Shown here: piece after piece, positions 45,033 to 53,379 of the stretch
Layout of the letters: every line of letters starts with the position of its first letter
Numbering within the stretch: position 1 is the stretch's first letter
DNA from: Halorubrum saccharovorum DSM 1137
GTDB taxonomy: Archaea; Halobacteriota; Halobacteria; Halobacteriales; Haloferacaceae
DNA length: 64,000 nucleotides
Assembly: GCF_000337915.1 (NCBI RefSeq)
Contig: NZ_AOJE01000057.1
Location: 78,719 to 142,718, forward strand
Direction: 5' to 3'
The notes under the pieces: model-generated
Databases searched by the model: none
What the model was told of the DNA's origin: nothing
The model's input: the letters and a program-made list of their open reading frames with translations, nothing else
Translations under genes and position numbers: made by a program

Positions 45033-45524
45033 CTATTCTTCCTCTCTGGATGTCCGGAACGATTCTTTGAGCGCGTTTCGAAGAATGCTGTTATCTAATT
45101 CATGTTCTTCAATCCCCTTACTGGTTGCTCGGAATCCGATTCCCTCGTCGTTCAGAAAAGCAACAATGAGTGGGTAAAGTTCCTGACCCCTTTCTGTGTC
45201 CTGAATCTCATCTGGCACCTCTATCATATCATACGATACTTCACCGTTCTCGACTTTTTCTGGGTCTAGGCCAATCCACGTGGCTATCGCTTGATCGTCC
45301 TCGTTAGTATAGTGGCGGATAACTTGGTAGAAATCGAATGGATCTTCCGGACGTATACCGCGCTGAACGATAGATTCTGTCTCCTCGTATCCTCGTTCGC
45401 GTATTTTCTTGTCGAGATCTGCGAATTTTGTGGTATCGTAGACCCTCTCCAAGAGCATATCTCGTTTCTGCCCAACCACCTGCTGCCTCGAATTTCCACG
45501 ACCGTTTTCGTTATCCTTGCTCAT
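45033..45524 (-). CDS. Unknown soluble protein
   Basis: 163 residues, charged, no membrane segment. TKFADLDKKIRERGYEETES, IRHYTNEDDQAIATWIGLDP and a C-terminal EEHELDNSILRNALKESFRT give a mostly helical protein. I do not recognise it. It ends next to a right-end relic and starts 15 bases before the intact IS5-type element, so its upstream control region may have been separated by the insertion. Confidence 0.55.
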   Translation of the reverse strand: MSKDNENGRGNSRQQVVGQKRDMLLERVYDTTKFADLDKKIRERGYEETESIVQRGIRPEDPFDFYQVIRHYTNEDDQAIATWIGLDPEKVENGEVSYDMIEVPDEIQDTERGQELYPLIVAFLNDEGIGFRATSKGIEEHELDNSILRNALKESFRTSREEE

Positions 45525-45591
45525 TTTGTATTGCTATTCGGCTCTGTTGAAATCCTCAGAGAGTTACAGGTTCGTCCTGTAATTCGACGAG

Positions 45592-46413
45592 ATGAGCACC
45601 CTCCCAAAGTCACAGTTACTCCGATTTACAGAGAAGGCGATCAATCTGGCACGCCGAGCGGTTTCTCGATACTCTTCAAAATTCTCCAAACATCGTTATA
45701 CACTCCCACAGCACGTTGTTCTGCTGTGCCTCAAAGTTCGGAAGAATACGACCTATCGTGGCCTGCTTGACGAGTTGATCGAGATGCCACGCATCCGTCG
45801 TGTTCTTGGCTTAGTCGAACTTCCCACGCCATCAACGCTCTGTAAAGCGTTCAATCGGCTTGATATGGCCGTATGGCGTGTCTTATTGACCCTCTCAGCG
45901 ACGCTACTTCCGACAAGTGGCGTCGTTGGAGTCGATGCGTCAGGATTCGATCGTAGTCACGCCTCGAAACACTACACGAAACGAGCCGAACTCACGATTC
46001 AGCAACTCAAAGTGACTCTACTGGCCGATACGAGGGTGAACGCAATTATCGATTTACACGTGACGACGACACGAAAACACGATAGCCAGATTGCTCCGTC
46101 GTTGATCAAGCGCAATCTCGAGCATATTGACGTCCTGCTCGGTGACAAAGGGTACGACGACCAGAAAATCAGACGACTTGCCCGTCAACACGACGTTCGT
46201 CCACTGATTAAGCACCGTGAGTTTACATCGCTCCACAAGGCATGGAACGCACGCTTAGAGGCTAATCTCTACGGCCAACGAAGTCAATCCGAAACCGTCA
46301 ATTCAACACTCAAGCGGAAGTACGGTGCGTTCGTCCGCTCACGACGATGGTGGAAGCAATTCCGTGAGCTCACCATCGCCTGTCTCATTCACAATCTTGA
46401 CCGATCACTCTGA
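45592..46413 (+). CDS. IS5-type DDE transposase
   Basis: 273 residues, 52 bases inside the left end. Markers are LPTPSTLCKAFNRLDMAVWR, the first Asp in VVGVDASGFDRSHASKHYTK, the second in VLLGDKGYDDQKIRRLAR and the Glu in RSQSETVNSTLKRKYG. The gene is intact and ends SLIHNLDRSL-like (CLIHNLDRSL). With perfect ends and target duplication the element is probably active. Its N-terminal layout resembles the fragment at 901-1138. Confidence 0.92.
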   Translation: MSTLPKSQLLRFTEKAINLARRAVSRYSSKFSKHRYTLPQHVVLLCLKVRKNTTYRGLLDELIEMPRIRRVLGLVELPTPSTLCKAFNRLDMAVWRVLLTLSATLLPTSGVVGVDASGFDRSHASKHYTKRAELTIQQLKVTLLADTRVNAIIDLHVTTTRKHDSQIAPSLIKRNLEHIDVLLGDKGYDDQKIRRLARQHDVRPLIKHREFTSLHKAWNARLEANLYGQRSQSETVNSTLKRKYGAFVRSRRWWKQFRELTIACLIHNLDRSL

Positions 46414-46453
46414 CCGGTCAAGATAGTTTCCACACACTGTTCAGTCCAGACTA

Positions 46454-46855
46454 TTATCGGACAGTCACGAGACCCGCGAGAACGAGTAATGCACTATACG
46501 AAATCCCTAACAGCGGGGTGCTGAGACTGGAGGTCGAATCAATTGTGAGCCAGAGCGCAGTACCCAAGCAACTGAGCGCGACGAGTGAGCTGAAGATTTC
46601 GATACGACGTGGCTTGGCAGTCCCAGTACGGAATCGGCTATACAGAGCGTGTCCAAGCACAGCGATAGGGAAGACGCCTGCGACCACGACCGCGAAATGA
46701 ACTGCAACCACGCCTGCCATGTTGAGTGCTGGTATAATGTCTCTCATAAGTGTCCCAAGAGCGTATACTCCGAGCAACCCCACCAAGAGAACCGCAAGGG
46801 AACGTTCGACGCTACTGGCCGACGGACGCGGGAAGCGGGAAACCGTCTTACCCAT
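46454..46855 (-). CDS. Passenger membrane protein inside the IS5-type element
   Basis: 133 residues from ATG at 46855; the frame is open to a TTG at 46942, within the right end, and an ATG at 46882 is another choice. Four hydrophobic helices: SLAVLLVGLLGVYALGTL, GVVAVHFAVVVAGVFPIAVL, FSSLVALSCLGTALWLT, and LGISYSALLVLAGLVTV. No transposition role is known for such a protein. It faces the transposase gene tail to tail. Either a passenger carried as cargo or a chance capture. The family is not recognised. Confidence 0.6.
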   Translation of the reverse strand: MGKTVSRFPRPSASSVERSLAVLLVGLLGVYALGTLMRDIIPALNMAGVVAVHFAVVVAGVFPIAVLGHALYSRFRTGTAKPRRIEIFSSLVALSCLGTALWLTIDSTSSLSTPLLGISYSALLVLAGLVTVR

Positions 46856-46997
46856 GCTAAACTCTCTCGTCCAAAGCGTCATAAAGTCACCGTCAAGAAG
46901 CCGAGATACTCTATTGAATAGTTCGCAGTCCTCATCGGCCAACTGTTTCAGGCAAGAATATACCTAATGAATAGGATTTCAACAGAGCCTGCTATTC

Positions 46998-47475
46998 TAA
47001 AATTACAAGTGGTAGATACTAAATTGGTCCCCGTATCTGCTACGCTCGCAGACCAGTATACAACTCTACCGGATAGACGTGCGGTCGGCACGCAGACATA
47101 CTGAACGGGTGACTCACCCCCTACTGACGTCGAAGAGAAGGAATGCATCGGTTCCACCTTCTGAAGCTGTGACCATATACATTGAGATAGTTGGTCTCAT
47201 CTTCAGTTGGCCGAGCGCTGTCGATGGCGAGTCCCGCCCAGTCTGTCGCCATTCCCTAGAGGCAATTGGTATGGCTACTACAGGTGCTTTAGCAACTACG
47301 TCCAAGAACACGGAATCACAGACCATACTGCGAACCCCCCAGAGCGTCGACCCCTTCAAGATGACCACTATTGACGCCGCTCGGTCTCGAGATTAAGTAG
47401 AACCAGGTGGGGCCCCGTGACATCCAAGAGTCAGTGCAGGCCAGAATTTTTGCCCCTCTTTCAGAGTAGCCATTA
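46998..47475. other. Intergenic, no convincing gene
   Basis: About 480 bases after the IS5-type element. Overlapping short frames on both strands have no recognisable features and no promoter. I call none of them. Confidence 0.4.
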
Positions 47476-47476
47476 T

Positions 47477-48010
47477 CTGTTCCAGACATCTGTAACGTGA
47501 ATCTGTATCAGTGGACTAGGGAGGCCTTCTGGAGTATAGACCCACCATTCGCTACTTATAGATGTCCAGCACACATCAATTCCAGATAGGAGACTGTAGT
47601 ATGTGTCTGTAACAGATGTCTGTTCCTGAGATCAACTGAGACTACCTCCTACTGCACCCGTACGAGACTCAGCCTCAAACTTCTGTTATAGAGATCTATA
47701 ACAAAAACCTGTGTCAAGTATCTGTAACAGATACCTGTAACAGATATATCCCAGTTAGTCGCCCCAGACACACCCTCCAGATCGAACACCCCTTCAGTAC
47801 AGCCACCGGTTCCAGACAAACAAAACAGATAGGGATTACAGACGACTACTACAGACACTATTTTGGCGCACCACTCTACTCGCTATGATTGCGTCTTTAC
47901 AGCTGATATCCCTGTATCTTCACTACCACGCCACCAAGTACAGTTGGTTATTACAGATATCCGTTACAGATTATTGCCCCGAGTGTCTGACACAGATATA
48001 TGTAACAGGC
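47477..48010. repeat. Palindromic iteron array upstream of the partition genes
   Basis: Many full or partial copies of a 13-base palindromic unit ATCTGTAACAGAT. The clearest are at 47605-47618 (TCTGTAACAGAT), 47720-47733 and 47733-47746 (two in a row), and 47951-47972 and 47988-48008 (partial, with TTACAGATATCCGTTACAGA and CAGATATATGTAACAG). Degenerate ones are at 47478-47512 and 47682-47702. The array has no genes of its own, is AT-rich, and ends seven bases before the ParA start. It fits a plasmid centromere (parS) and/or operator bound by the partition DNA-binding partner. Confidence 0.8.
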
Positions 48011-48016
48011 GTTCAA

Positions 48017-49021
48017 ATGAGTGTGTGTATGATAACGACGGTCATCTATGCTGAGTCCGGGGGGACATACAAAACGACCATGACGGCGAATCTCGCGGTC
48101 GCGCTCAAGCGGATGGGGCTTGACGTCCTTGTGATGGACTTAGACCCACAGACAGGCAACCTCACCTCACTCTTCGACGTCGGAGAGAACCGTGGGGACC
48201 CGGATGCAGACAATCTCGTAAAGCACATTCTGGAAATGCCTGATGGCAACTTCGACGACCTCATCGAAACCTCTGAGGAGGGCGTCGACATCATTCCGAG
48301 CCACGATATGCTGGGGGACTTCACCTCCAATCTCGAACAGAAAATCTCCTACGAAACGGGGATGAAGGGGATCTCTCGGGACGAGTACCCCCGCTTCGAG
48401 CTCCTATACAATCTCCTCTGGGAGCGAGAGCAGTTGAACGAAAAGTACGACGCGGTCCTCATCGATCCTAACGCGCGCGCTGAAGACCTCCTTTACAATG
48501 CTATCTACGCGCTTCGAACACTGGTGGCGCCAGTTAAGCCGGCTGGGAAGGGGAGTCTCAGCCTCGATGGTCTCGAGGAGATGGTCGGAAACATGGAAAC
48601 TGCGCTGGACATCGAAATCGGGCTTTCGTGCGTGGTTCCATCCGGAGTCGGGCAGACGAACGCCCACAAGCAGTATCGCGATCAGTTCGAAAATACGGAC
48701 GCCTTCGCAACGCCAGTCTCTATCGGGTCACGAGAGAGTCTGATGGACGCTATGTGGGAAGCCCGTGGCTCTGCGTTCAAAGTAGTCGAAGAGCGGTGGA
48801 AGACATACGAGGAGGACGGTGAAATGATCACAGAGAAGGGGCCACGTAGAGTGCCCGACCGTGAGCTCGAGACCCTGAAGAAGCTATGGCAGCTGGCGGG
48901 GTTCATTGCGACGGAGACGTTCGACGTCGACATCAACGATGAACTCGTCCTGGACATCGACGACTACGGGACCGAGACGGTGCGGTTCGACCTCACGACT
49001 GAACCGGAGGTGGCTGACTAA
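48017..49021 (+). CDS. parA: ParA-type plasmid partition ATPase
   Basis: 334 residues from ATG at 48017; ATG at 48029 is equally possible. The deviant Walker A site reads YAESGGTYKTTMTANLAVAL with Lys19. The first, signature Lys of KGGxxKTT is replaced by Ser. Walker A' has DVLVMDLDPQTGNLTSLF and the later AVLIDPNARAEDLLYN. It is longer than typical ParA, with a C-terminal extension. It moves plasmid copies apart by cycling on the nucleoid. It is followed with a one-base overlap by the likely partner gene and preceded by the repeat array. Confidence 0.92.
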   Translation: MSVCMITTVIYAESGGTYKTTMTANLAVALKRMGLDVLVMDLDPQTGNLTSLFDVGENRGDPDADNLVKHILEMPDGNFDDLIETSEEGVDIIPSHDMLGDFTSNLEQKISYETGMKGISRDEYPRFELLYNLLWEREQLNEKYDAVLIDPNARAEDLLYNAIYALRTLVAPVKPAGKGSLSLDGLEEMVGNMETALDIEIGLSCVVPSGVGQTNAHKQYRDQFENTDAFATPVSIGSRESLMDAMWEARGSAFKVVEERWKTYEEDGEMITEKGPRRVPDRELETLKKLWQLAGFIATETFDVDINDELVLDIDDYGTETVRFDLTTEPEVAD

Positions 49022-49527
49022 TGGGGGGCGATTCATTCAAATCCGGGTCAGGGAACCTCAACTTCGGAGACAGCGAGGAGGAAAAAGCAGATGACGAAGC
49101 AGAGGAAACCGGTGACGTCGCGAACGAAGAAGCAGATGATCAGGAACCCGAGGCAGCCACCTCTGCCGAAGTAGACGAACGCCGGACCTCCCCAGGAGCG
49201 AAGGATGCGGACAGTACCGGCGAAGAGAGCACGACGACCACCTCGACGGCCAGCGATACCGGAGCACACCAGACGGGTGGCCATCAGTATCCGTACTTCG
49301 TGCGTCGGAGTAACGTCGGGGACGAACGAGACAACCGGCTCGAACTGTTCGCTCGCGATGAAGTCGTCTCCCGAGAAGCGGAGTTTCGCAGCCAACTCGC
49401 TTCGGAGCTAGGGACCGATGATATCGCGAAGACGGACGCCCGTGAGTATGCGCTTCTCGCTGCGTTCGACAACGTGGAAGACGTTGCAGAACTCATGAGA
49501 GGAGACGGGTACGGCGAACTCGATTAG
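49021..49527 (+). CDS. Partition partner protein (ParB-like role)
   Basis: 168 residues. The first 90 are disordered and very acidic (EEEKADDEAEETGDVANEEA and a Thr-rich run). A short C-terminal domain has HQYPYFVRRSNVGDERDNRL, then FRSQLASELGTDDIAKTDAR and EYALLAAFDNVEDVAELMRG. I see no ParB nuclease or HTH signature. Overlap with parA (A of TAATG shared) and small size mark it as the centromere-binding adaptor, as in other archaeal partition operons with a non-ParB partner. Confidence 0.75.
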   Translation: MGGDSFKSGSGNLNFGDSEEEKADDEAEETGDVANEEADDQEPEAATSAEVDERRTSPGAKDADSTGEESTTTTSTASDTGAHQTGGHQYPYFVRRSNVGDERDNRLELFARDEVVSREAEFRSQLASELGTDDIAKTDAREYALLAAFDNVEDVAELMRGDGYGELD

Positions 49528-49714
49528 CGGCTGTTTTCGTTCCCTCACTCTAGAACCGTTGAGGTTTCACTCTCCGTCCCCCAAGGTGGCGCATACTCGA
49601 TGGGAGACTTCGACGGCGTTTGATATATACAGACGAGTCATTCAGTAGGAGAGTTCTGAGTGGTGGAACTCAGCCAGAGCCGCTCTACCCAGTCCTCTAG
49701 TAAGGCTTTTAACG

Positions 49715-49734
49715 GTTACCGGATTATTGGTAAC
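49715..49734. promoter_or_regulatory. Operator palindrome at a leaderless promoter
   Basis: GTTACC-GGATTATT-GGTAAC is a perfect 6-bp inverted repeat, six bases ahead of the ATG at 49741 and just downstream of a TATA-like CTTTTAA. A repressor here would cover the transcription start. The product of the gene it precedes is the natural candidate. Confidence 0.6.
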
Positions 49735-49740
49735 TGCCAG

Positions 49741-50415
49741 ATGTACGAGGTTCTCGACGACACGGCGGCGCAAATCATCCTCGCTATCGAGAGTGGTGAC
49801 TCCATCCGTCGTGTCGCCCAACACCTCCACACGCCGTACGAGACGGTGAGACAGGCCGTTAACCGACTCGAAGACGCAGGCTACGTCACCTATGACGACG
49901 GCCTCTCAGTCGTCGATGACCACGTGAGAGACGCAGCACGAGAGCTCGTCGCTGCCAGCGCCGGCGTCAGTCCACCATCCATCGAGGAAGCCTACGTCAT
50001 CCCACAGTTCGGTGACTGGCCGTTCGCATTTACACGGATCGACGCCGTCTACGTGTGGACCCAAGGCGGCTACCAAGTTGGTCGCGAGCCCGACGACTAT
50101 CCGCTGTTCCTTGCTGTTCGTGAGCAAGACGTCGACGCCTGGGAGACGTTTTTCGAGTCGTTCGGCCTCCCTACCGCATTTGACCGACAGCCCCGAGACG
50201 AGTTGGACGGACCGCTACAGATCGTCCTCGAGCCACGCGCGTCCCTCGATATCGAGCACGTCGAAGGGTACCCGGTGATCCCGAGAGCAGAGACAATCGA
50301 GTATATGCGCGAGAACTACGCCCAGTTCCAGTCGGGGCTGGCGATGCTCGACCGGATGTACGAAGACCTCGACCTCGGCGTCACGTACCGGGAGACGGAA
50401 CGGGCCCAAAGGTAG
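49741..50415 (+). CDS. Winged-helix protein with C-terminal unknown domain
   Basis: 224 residues from ATG at 49741. MYEVLDDTAAQIILAIESGD, then RRVAQHLHTPYETVRQAVNR and LEDAGYVTYDDGLSVVDD form a winged helix. The rest is a domain of about 140 residues with FGDWPFAFTRIDAVYVWTQG and DYPLFLAVREQDVDAWETFF, which may be a ligand or nucleotidyltransferase-like fold. I cannot name it. It looks like a plasmid-encoded regulator. The palindrome at its start suggests autoregulation. Confidence 0.75.
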   Translation: MYEVLDDTAAQIILAIESGDSIRRVAQHLHTPYETVRQAVNRLEDAGYVTYDDGLSVVDDHVRDAARELVAASAGVSPPSIEEAYVIPQFGDWPFAFTRIDAVYVWTQGGYQVGREPDDYPLFLAVREQDVDAWETFFESFGLPTAFDRQPRDELDGPLQIVLEPRASLDIEHVEGYPVIPRAETIEYMRENYAQFQSGLAMLDRMYEDLDLGVTYRETERAQR

Positions 50416-50529
50416 GCTTCAACGGTAGAAGTGACGCGCTCATCGAATCGCTCGAGTAATTCCTTAAGAGGGCCACGAGTCCGTTCTTGTCGGTAGCTAT
50501 GCTTTCTCAGCGTTCAAGAGTGGAAGGAG

Positions 50530-53379
50530 TCACGCACGGTATGTTCGGACCATCTCTCTGAGATCGGATTTGCTGAGATGGGTGATCCTGCGTCGGTTAC
50601 CATCATCGGTGTAGAAAATCGAAGCAGAGACCGACCGATCCGGATATTGGTCGGCAACGACGTGGTAATAAATACTGAGCTGTTTCTCGTATTCGTCTTC
50701 GGCGTGGGTGGTGAGGTCAGTTTTGTAGTCGATGATATCGACCTGGTCAGGCGTAATATGGAGCAAGTCGATGATCCCACCGATCGTCACCTCCTTGTCA
50801 TCGACAGTCAACGGAAGGAACGCATCGATTTCGGCTTTCTTCTCGCCATCGAGTGAATCTAAGAACTTCTTCACATTCTCTTTATCAGTGTTGCCGTCGG
50901 TGTCGACAGCCTCCTCGAGCACATACCTCTCTGCGAACTCGTGAACTTCCGACCCAAATTCCATCCCTCGACCACCGGTGTCTCCTTCGAACACGGCATC
51001 GTCGATGAACGTATGCGGGGAGTAGCTTGCTGGCCCATCAGGATCCGGAATGTCAACGGTAAACGGTGAAGACTCGTTGTCTACTGCGCTGAAGGACGAC
51101 AGATCTGGATCGACTGTTTCGATATTAACGGGGAGTTCGTCGAGGAACACATTTGGATTCTCACCGCCGGTTAGAATGACGTGGCTCTCAGCACGCGTAA
51201 TAGCCACGTAGAGCAGTCGGCGTTCCTCATCGTAGTTCTGGGAGAGACACTTATTGAGAACGTCTGTCTGCCAGTTGTCGTAGACGTGTGGGACATCGTG
51301 AGCCTCCTCAGAGTACACCTTTCTCTGTCGGAGTCCGATTGGGTCTGTGTACGCGATATCGCTCCCGCTGCCACTGGTTGATGGGAACTTGTTCGTGTTC
51401 ATATTCGCGAGGATGACAATCGGATATTCGAGCCCTTTCGTTGCGTGGATGGTCTGAACAGTCACCGCATTCGTCCCCGCACCAGCGTCTACCTCGTGGG
51501 TACTACCATCTTCGATCGCCGCTTCGATGAACTGAATCAGTTCTCCACGGGTGAATGTTGTCGTCCCATAGACGGACTGGACCGTGTCAAGGACGACATC
51601 CGCAGTTGGGCCACTCCGGTCGTACCGATCGAACACGCGACGGGCGACACCCCCGAATGTCTCCATCTCTCGGAGCTCTTCGCGGAAGGCAACCATCGCG
51701 TCAGGGTATGCGTCGCGGTCGATGATCGCTTTCACCTCGTCGATTGTGTACCCGGCCTCCTCTAAGACGAGCGCCCAGCCGCGATCGGCGTTACGTTCGA
51801 GGATCCGAAGCCACGCTAACAGTAGCTTTGCGGCGTCCGTTCGGAACACCTCAATGCCACCTTCATACGCCATCGGGAGGTCGTACGCGTTCGCCGTGTC
51901 GAGTAGGTCCCGGCCGAAATCGCGAGTCCGGGTCAAAACGGCGATATCGCCGTATTTCGGCGCGCGGTACTCGCCGTCATCACCCTCAACGGCGTAGTCA
52001 TCATTGTCGACGATGTCGTCGATTTTCGCGAGAATCGCCTCGTGTTCATCCTCACTCGTGAGCGCCTCGATACGGCTCTCGTCATGGTCTGTGTCCGCCT
52101 TCAACCGTGTGACCGCCTCGGAGATTGCCTCAACATCGAGTAACTCACTGTTCGTCGCACGAGCCGTCAGCGCCTGTGTCGAGAACCGTAGGATAGATTG
52201 GGTCGACCGGTAGTTCCGTGTCAGTTGTTTGCTGGCAGCTGTCGTCGTCGGGAATGTGACGCGATCTGCGTCCCGATTCAGCTCTTCGGCGAACCGGTCG
52301 AGTCGCTCGTCGAACTCTCGGATGTTGTCGACGTCGGCGTATTGGAAGCTGTAGATGCTTTGCTTCCAGTCACCGACCACACAGATATTCTCTGTGCCGG
52401 CCAGAAGAAGCATGAGTTTGAACTGGATCTCACTAGAGTCCTGGAACTCGTCAACCATCACATACTCGTAGCCCAGTCGATCTCGAAGATCGTGGTCTTC
52501 ACACAGAAGGACGAACGCAAACAGCTGAAGGAACCCGAAGTTCAGGTAGTTCCGTCGAAGCGCAAACTCAAGGTAGGCGTGATACACATCGTGGACGAAC
52601 TGCTTGAGTGCTGTTCGATCGTCCTCGAAAACGCGTCCAGCGACATCCGCTGGAATCTGTTTGCCGTTCCCGCGAAGCTCCCATCTCTCAGGTGCCTCTG
52701 GGAGGTAGGTCTTCTCTTTCCCATATTTGCTGAGCTTCGACCGGAGCTTCGACTGCTTGCTGCCACCGTTTCGAGGTTGATTTATATCGGCGAACAGCGT
52801 CTCGAACGCAGCAAAGTCACCGTCGAGGTGTGACTCACCGTCGCGGTACCAGCCGGTTGCGGTGGGAAACACACCCTTCGCAGATAGCTCTTTGATGAGA
52901 TTGAGTAGTTCTGTCGTCTCCGAAATCGCTGTGAAGAACTCGTTGTACTCAGGGTGCGAGTCGATGAACTGGCCGATGAACTCTCGAAACAGCGCCTGTT
53001 CGATGATGTCGTCTTCGATGATCCGCGTTGAGCCGGTGATCGTCTCCTCCACGCCGAGATATGTCGGAGCATCATGGCCGTGTTCGTCGAGGATATCATG
53101 CGCCAACGAGTGGAACGTCTGGATTGGGGCGTTCGAGAGCTCCCGCATTCCGTACTCGCTGTTCCGCACAATCCGGTCGCGCATCTCCTCGGCAGCGTTG
53201 TTCGTGAATGTGACCAACAAGACGTCGGACGGAGCAATCCCATCCTGTTCGACGATATTCGCGTATCGGCGGGTGACGGTGAAGGTCTTCCCAGTGCCAG
53301 CGCCCGCATCGACGAGGTACAGGCCCTCGATCGCGTTAATGAGTTCGCGCTGTTCCGGATTCGGTTCGATGTCGCTCAT
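50530..53379 (-). CDS. UvrD/AddA-like helicase-nuclease
   Basis: 949 residues. SF1 helicase motifs: Q/Walker A NPEQRELINAIEG ... VDAGAGTGKTFT (about 7-34), motif Ia LLVTFTNNAAEEM, motif II YVMVDEFQDSS (about residue 315), motif III VVGDWKQSIYSFQ, motif IV QLTRNYRST, motif V QTIHATKGLEY, motif VI LLYVAITRAESH. The C-terminus has a RecB-type nuclease (GRGMEFGSEVHEFAERYV, then VDIIDYKTDL). Together with the next gene (ATGA overlap) it forms an AddAB-like pair for processing DNA ends, either for recombination or as a defence system. Confidence 0.9.
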   Translation of the reverse strand: MSDIEPNPEQRELINAIEGLYLVDAGAGTGKTFTVTRRYANIVEQDGIAPSDVLLVTFTNNAAEEMRDRIVRNSEYGMRELSNAPIQTFHSLAHDILDEHGHDAPTYLGVEETITGSTRIIEDDIIEQALFREFIGQFIDSHPEYNEFFTAISETTELLNLIKELSAKGVFPTATGWYRDGESHLDGDFAAFETLFADINQPRNGGSKQSKLRSKLSKYGKEKTYLPEAPERWELRGNGKQIPADVAGRVFEDDRTALKQFVHDVYHAYLEFALRRNYLNFGFLQLFAFVLLCEDHDLRDRLGYEYVMVDEFQDSSEIQFKLMLLLAGTENICVVGDWKQSIYSFQYADVDNIREFDERLDRFAEELNRDADRVTFPTTTAASKQLTRNYRSTQSILRFSTQALTARATNSELLDVEAISEAVTRLKADTDHDESRIEALTSEDEHEAILAKIDDIVDNDDYAVEGDDGEYRAPKYGDIAVLTRTRDFGRDLLDTANAYDLPMAYEGGIEVFRTDAAKLLLAWLRILERNADRGWALVLEEAGYTIDEVKAIIDRDAYPDAMVAFREELREMETFGGVARRVFDRYDRSGPTADVVLDTVQSVYGTTTFTRGELIQFIEAAIEDGSTHEVDAGAGTNAVTVQTIHATKGLEYPIVILANMNTNKFPSTSGSGSDIAYTDPIGLRQRKVYSEEAHDVPHVYDNWQTDVLNKCLSQNYDEERRLLYVAITRAESHVILTGGENPNVFLDELPVNIETVDPDLSSFSAVDNESSPFTVDIPDPDGPASYSPHTFIDDAVFEGDTGGRGMEFGSEVHEFAERYVLEEAVDTDGNTDKENVKKFLDSLDGEKKAEIDAFLPLTVDDKEVTIGGIIDLLHITPDQVDIIDYKTDLTTHAEDEYEKQLSIYYHVVADQYPDRSVSASIFYTDDGNRRRITHLSKSDLREMVRTYRA

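Larger units (their letters stand above)
45540..46989 (+). mobile_element. Complete IS5-type element with a passenger gene and 8-bp target duplication
   Basis: Left end GGCTCTGTTGAAATCC (45540-45555) and right end GGATTTCAACAGAGCC (46974-46989) are perfect 16-bp inverted repeats. The flanks repeat TGCTATTC on both sides (45532-45539 and 46990-46997), an 8-bp target-site duplication, proving it moved here as one unit of 1450 bp. The left part holds the transposase. The remaining 570 bases hold a membrane-protein gene on the other strand. Relatives of its right end occur at 44019, 44975 and 57211. Confidence 0.9.

Noticed and set aside
47477-48010. CRISPR-like array
   Set aside because: The repeated units are short palindromes at irregular spacing without uniform spacers, next to parA; they fit partition sites, not CRISPR.
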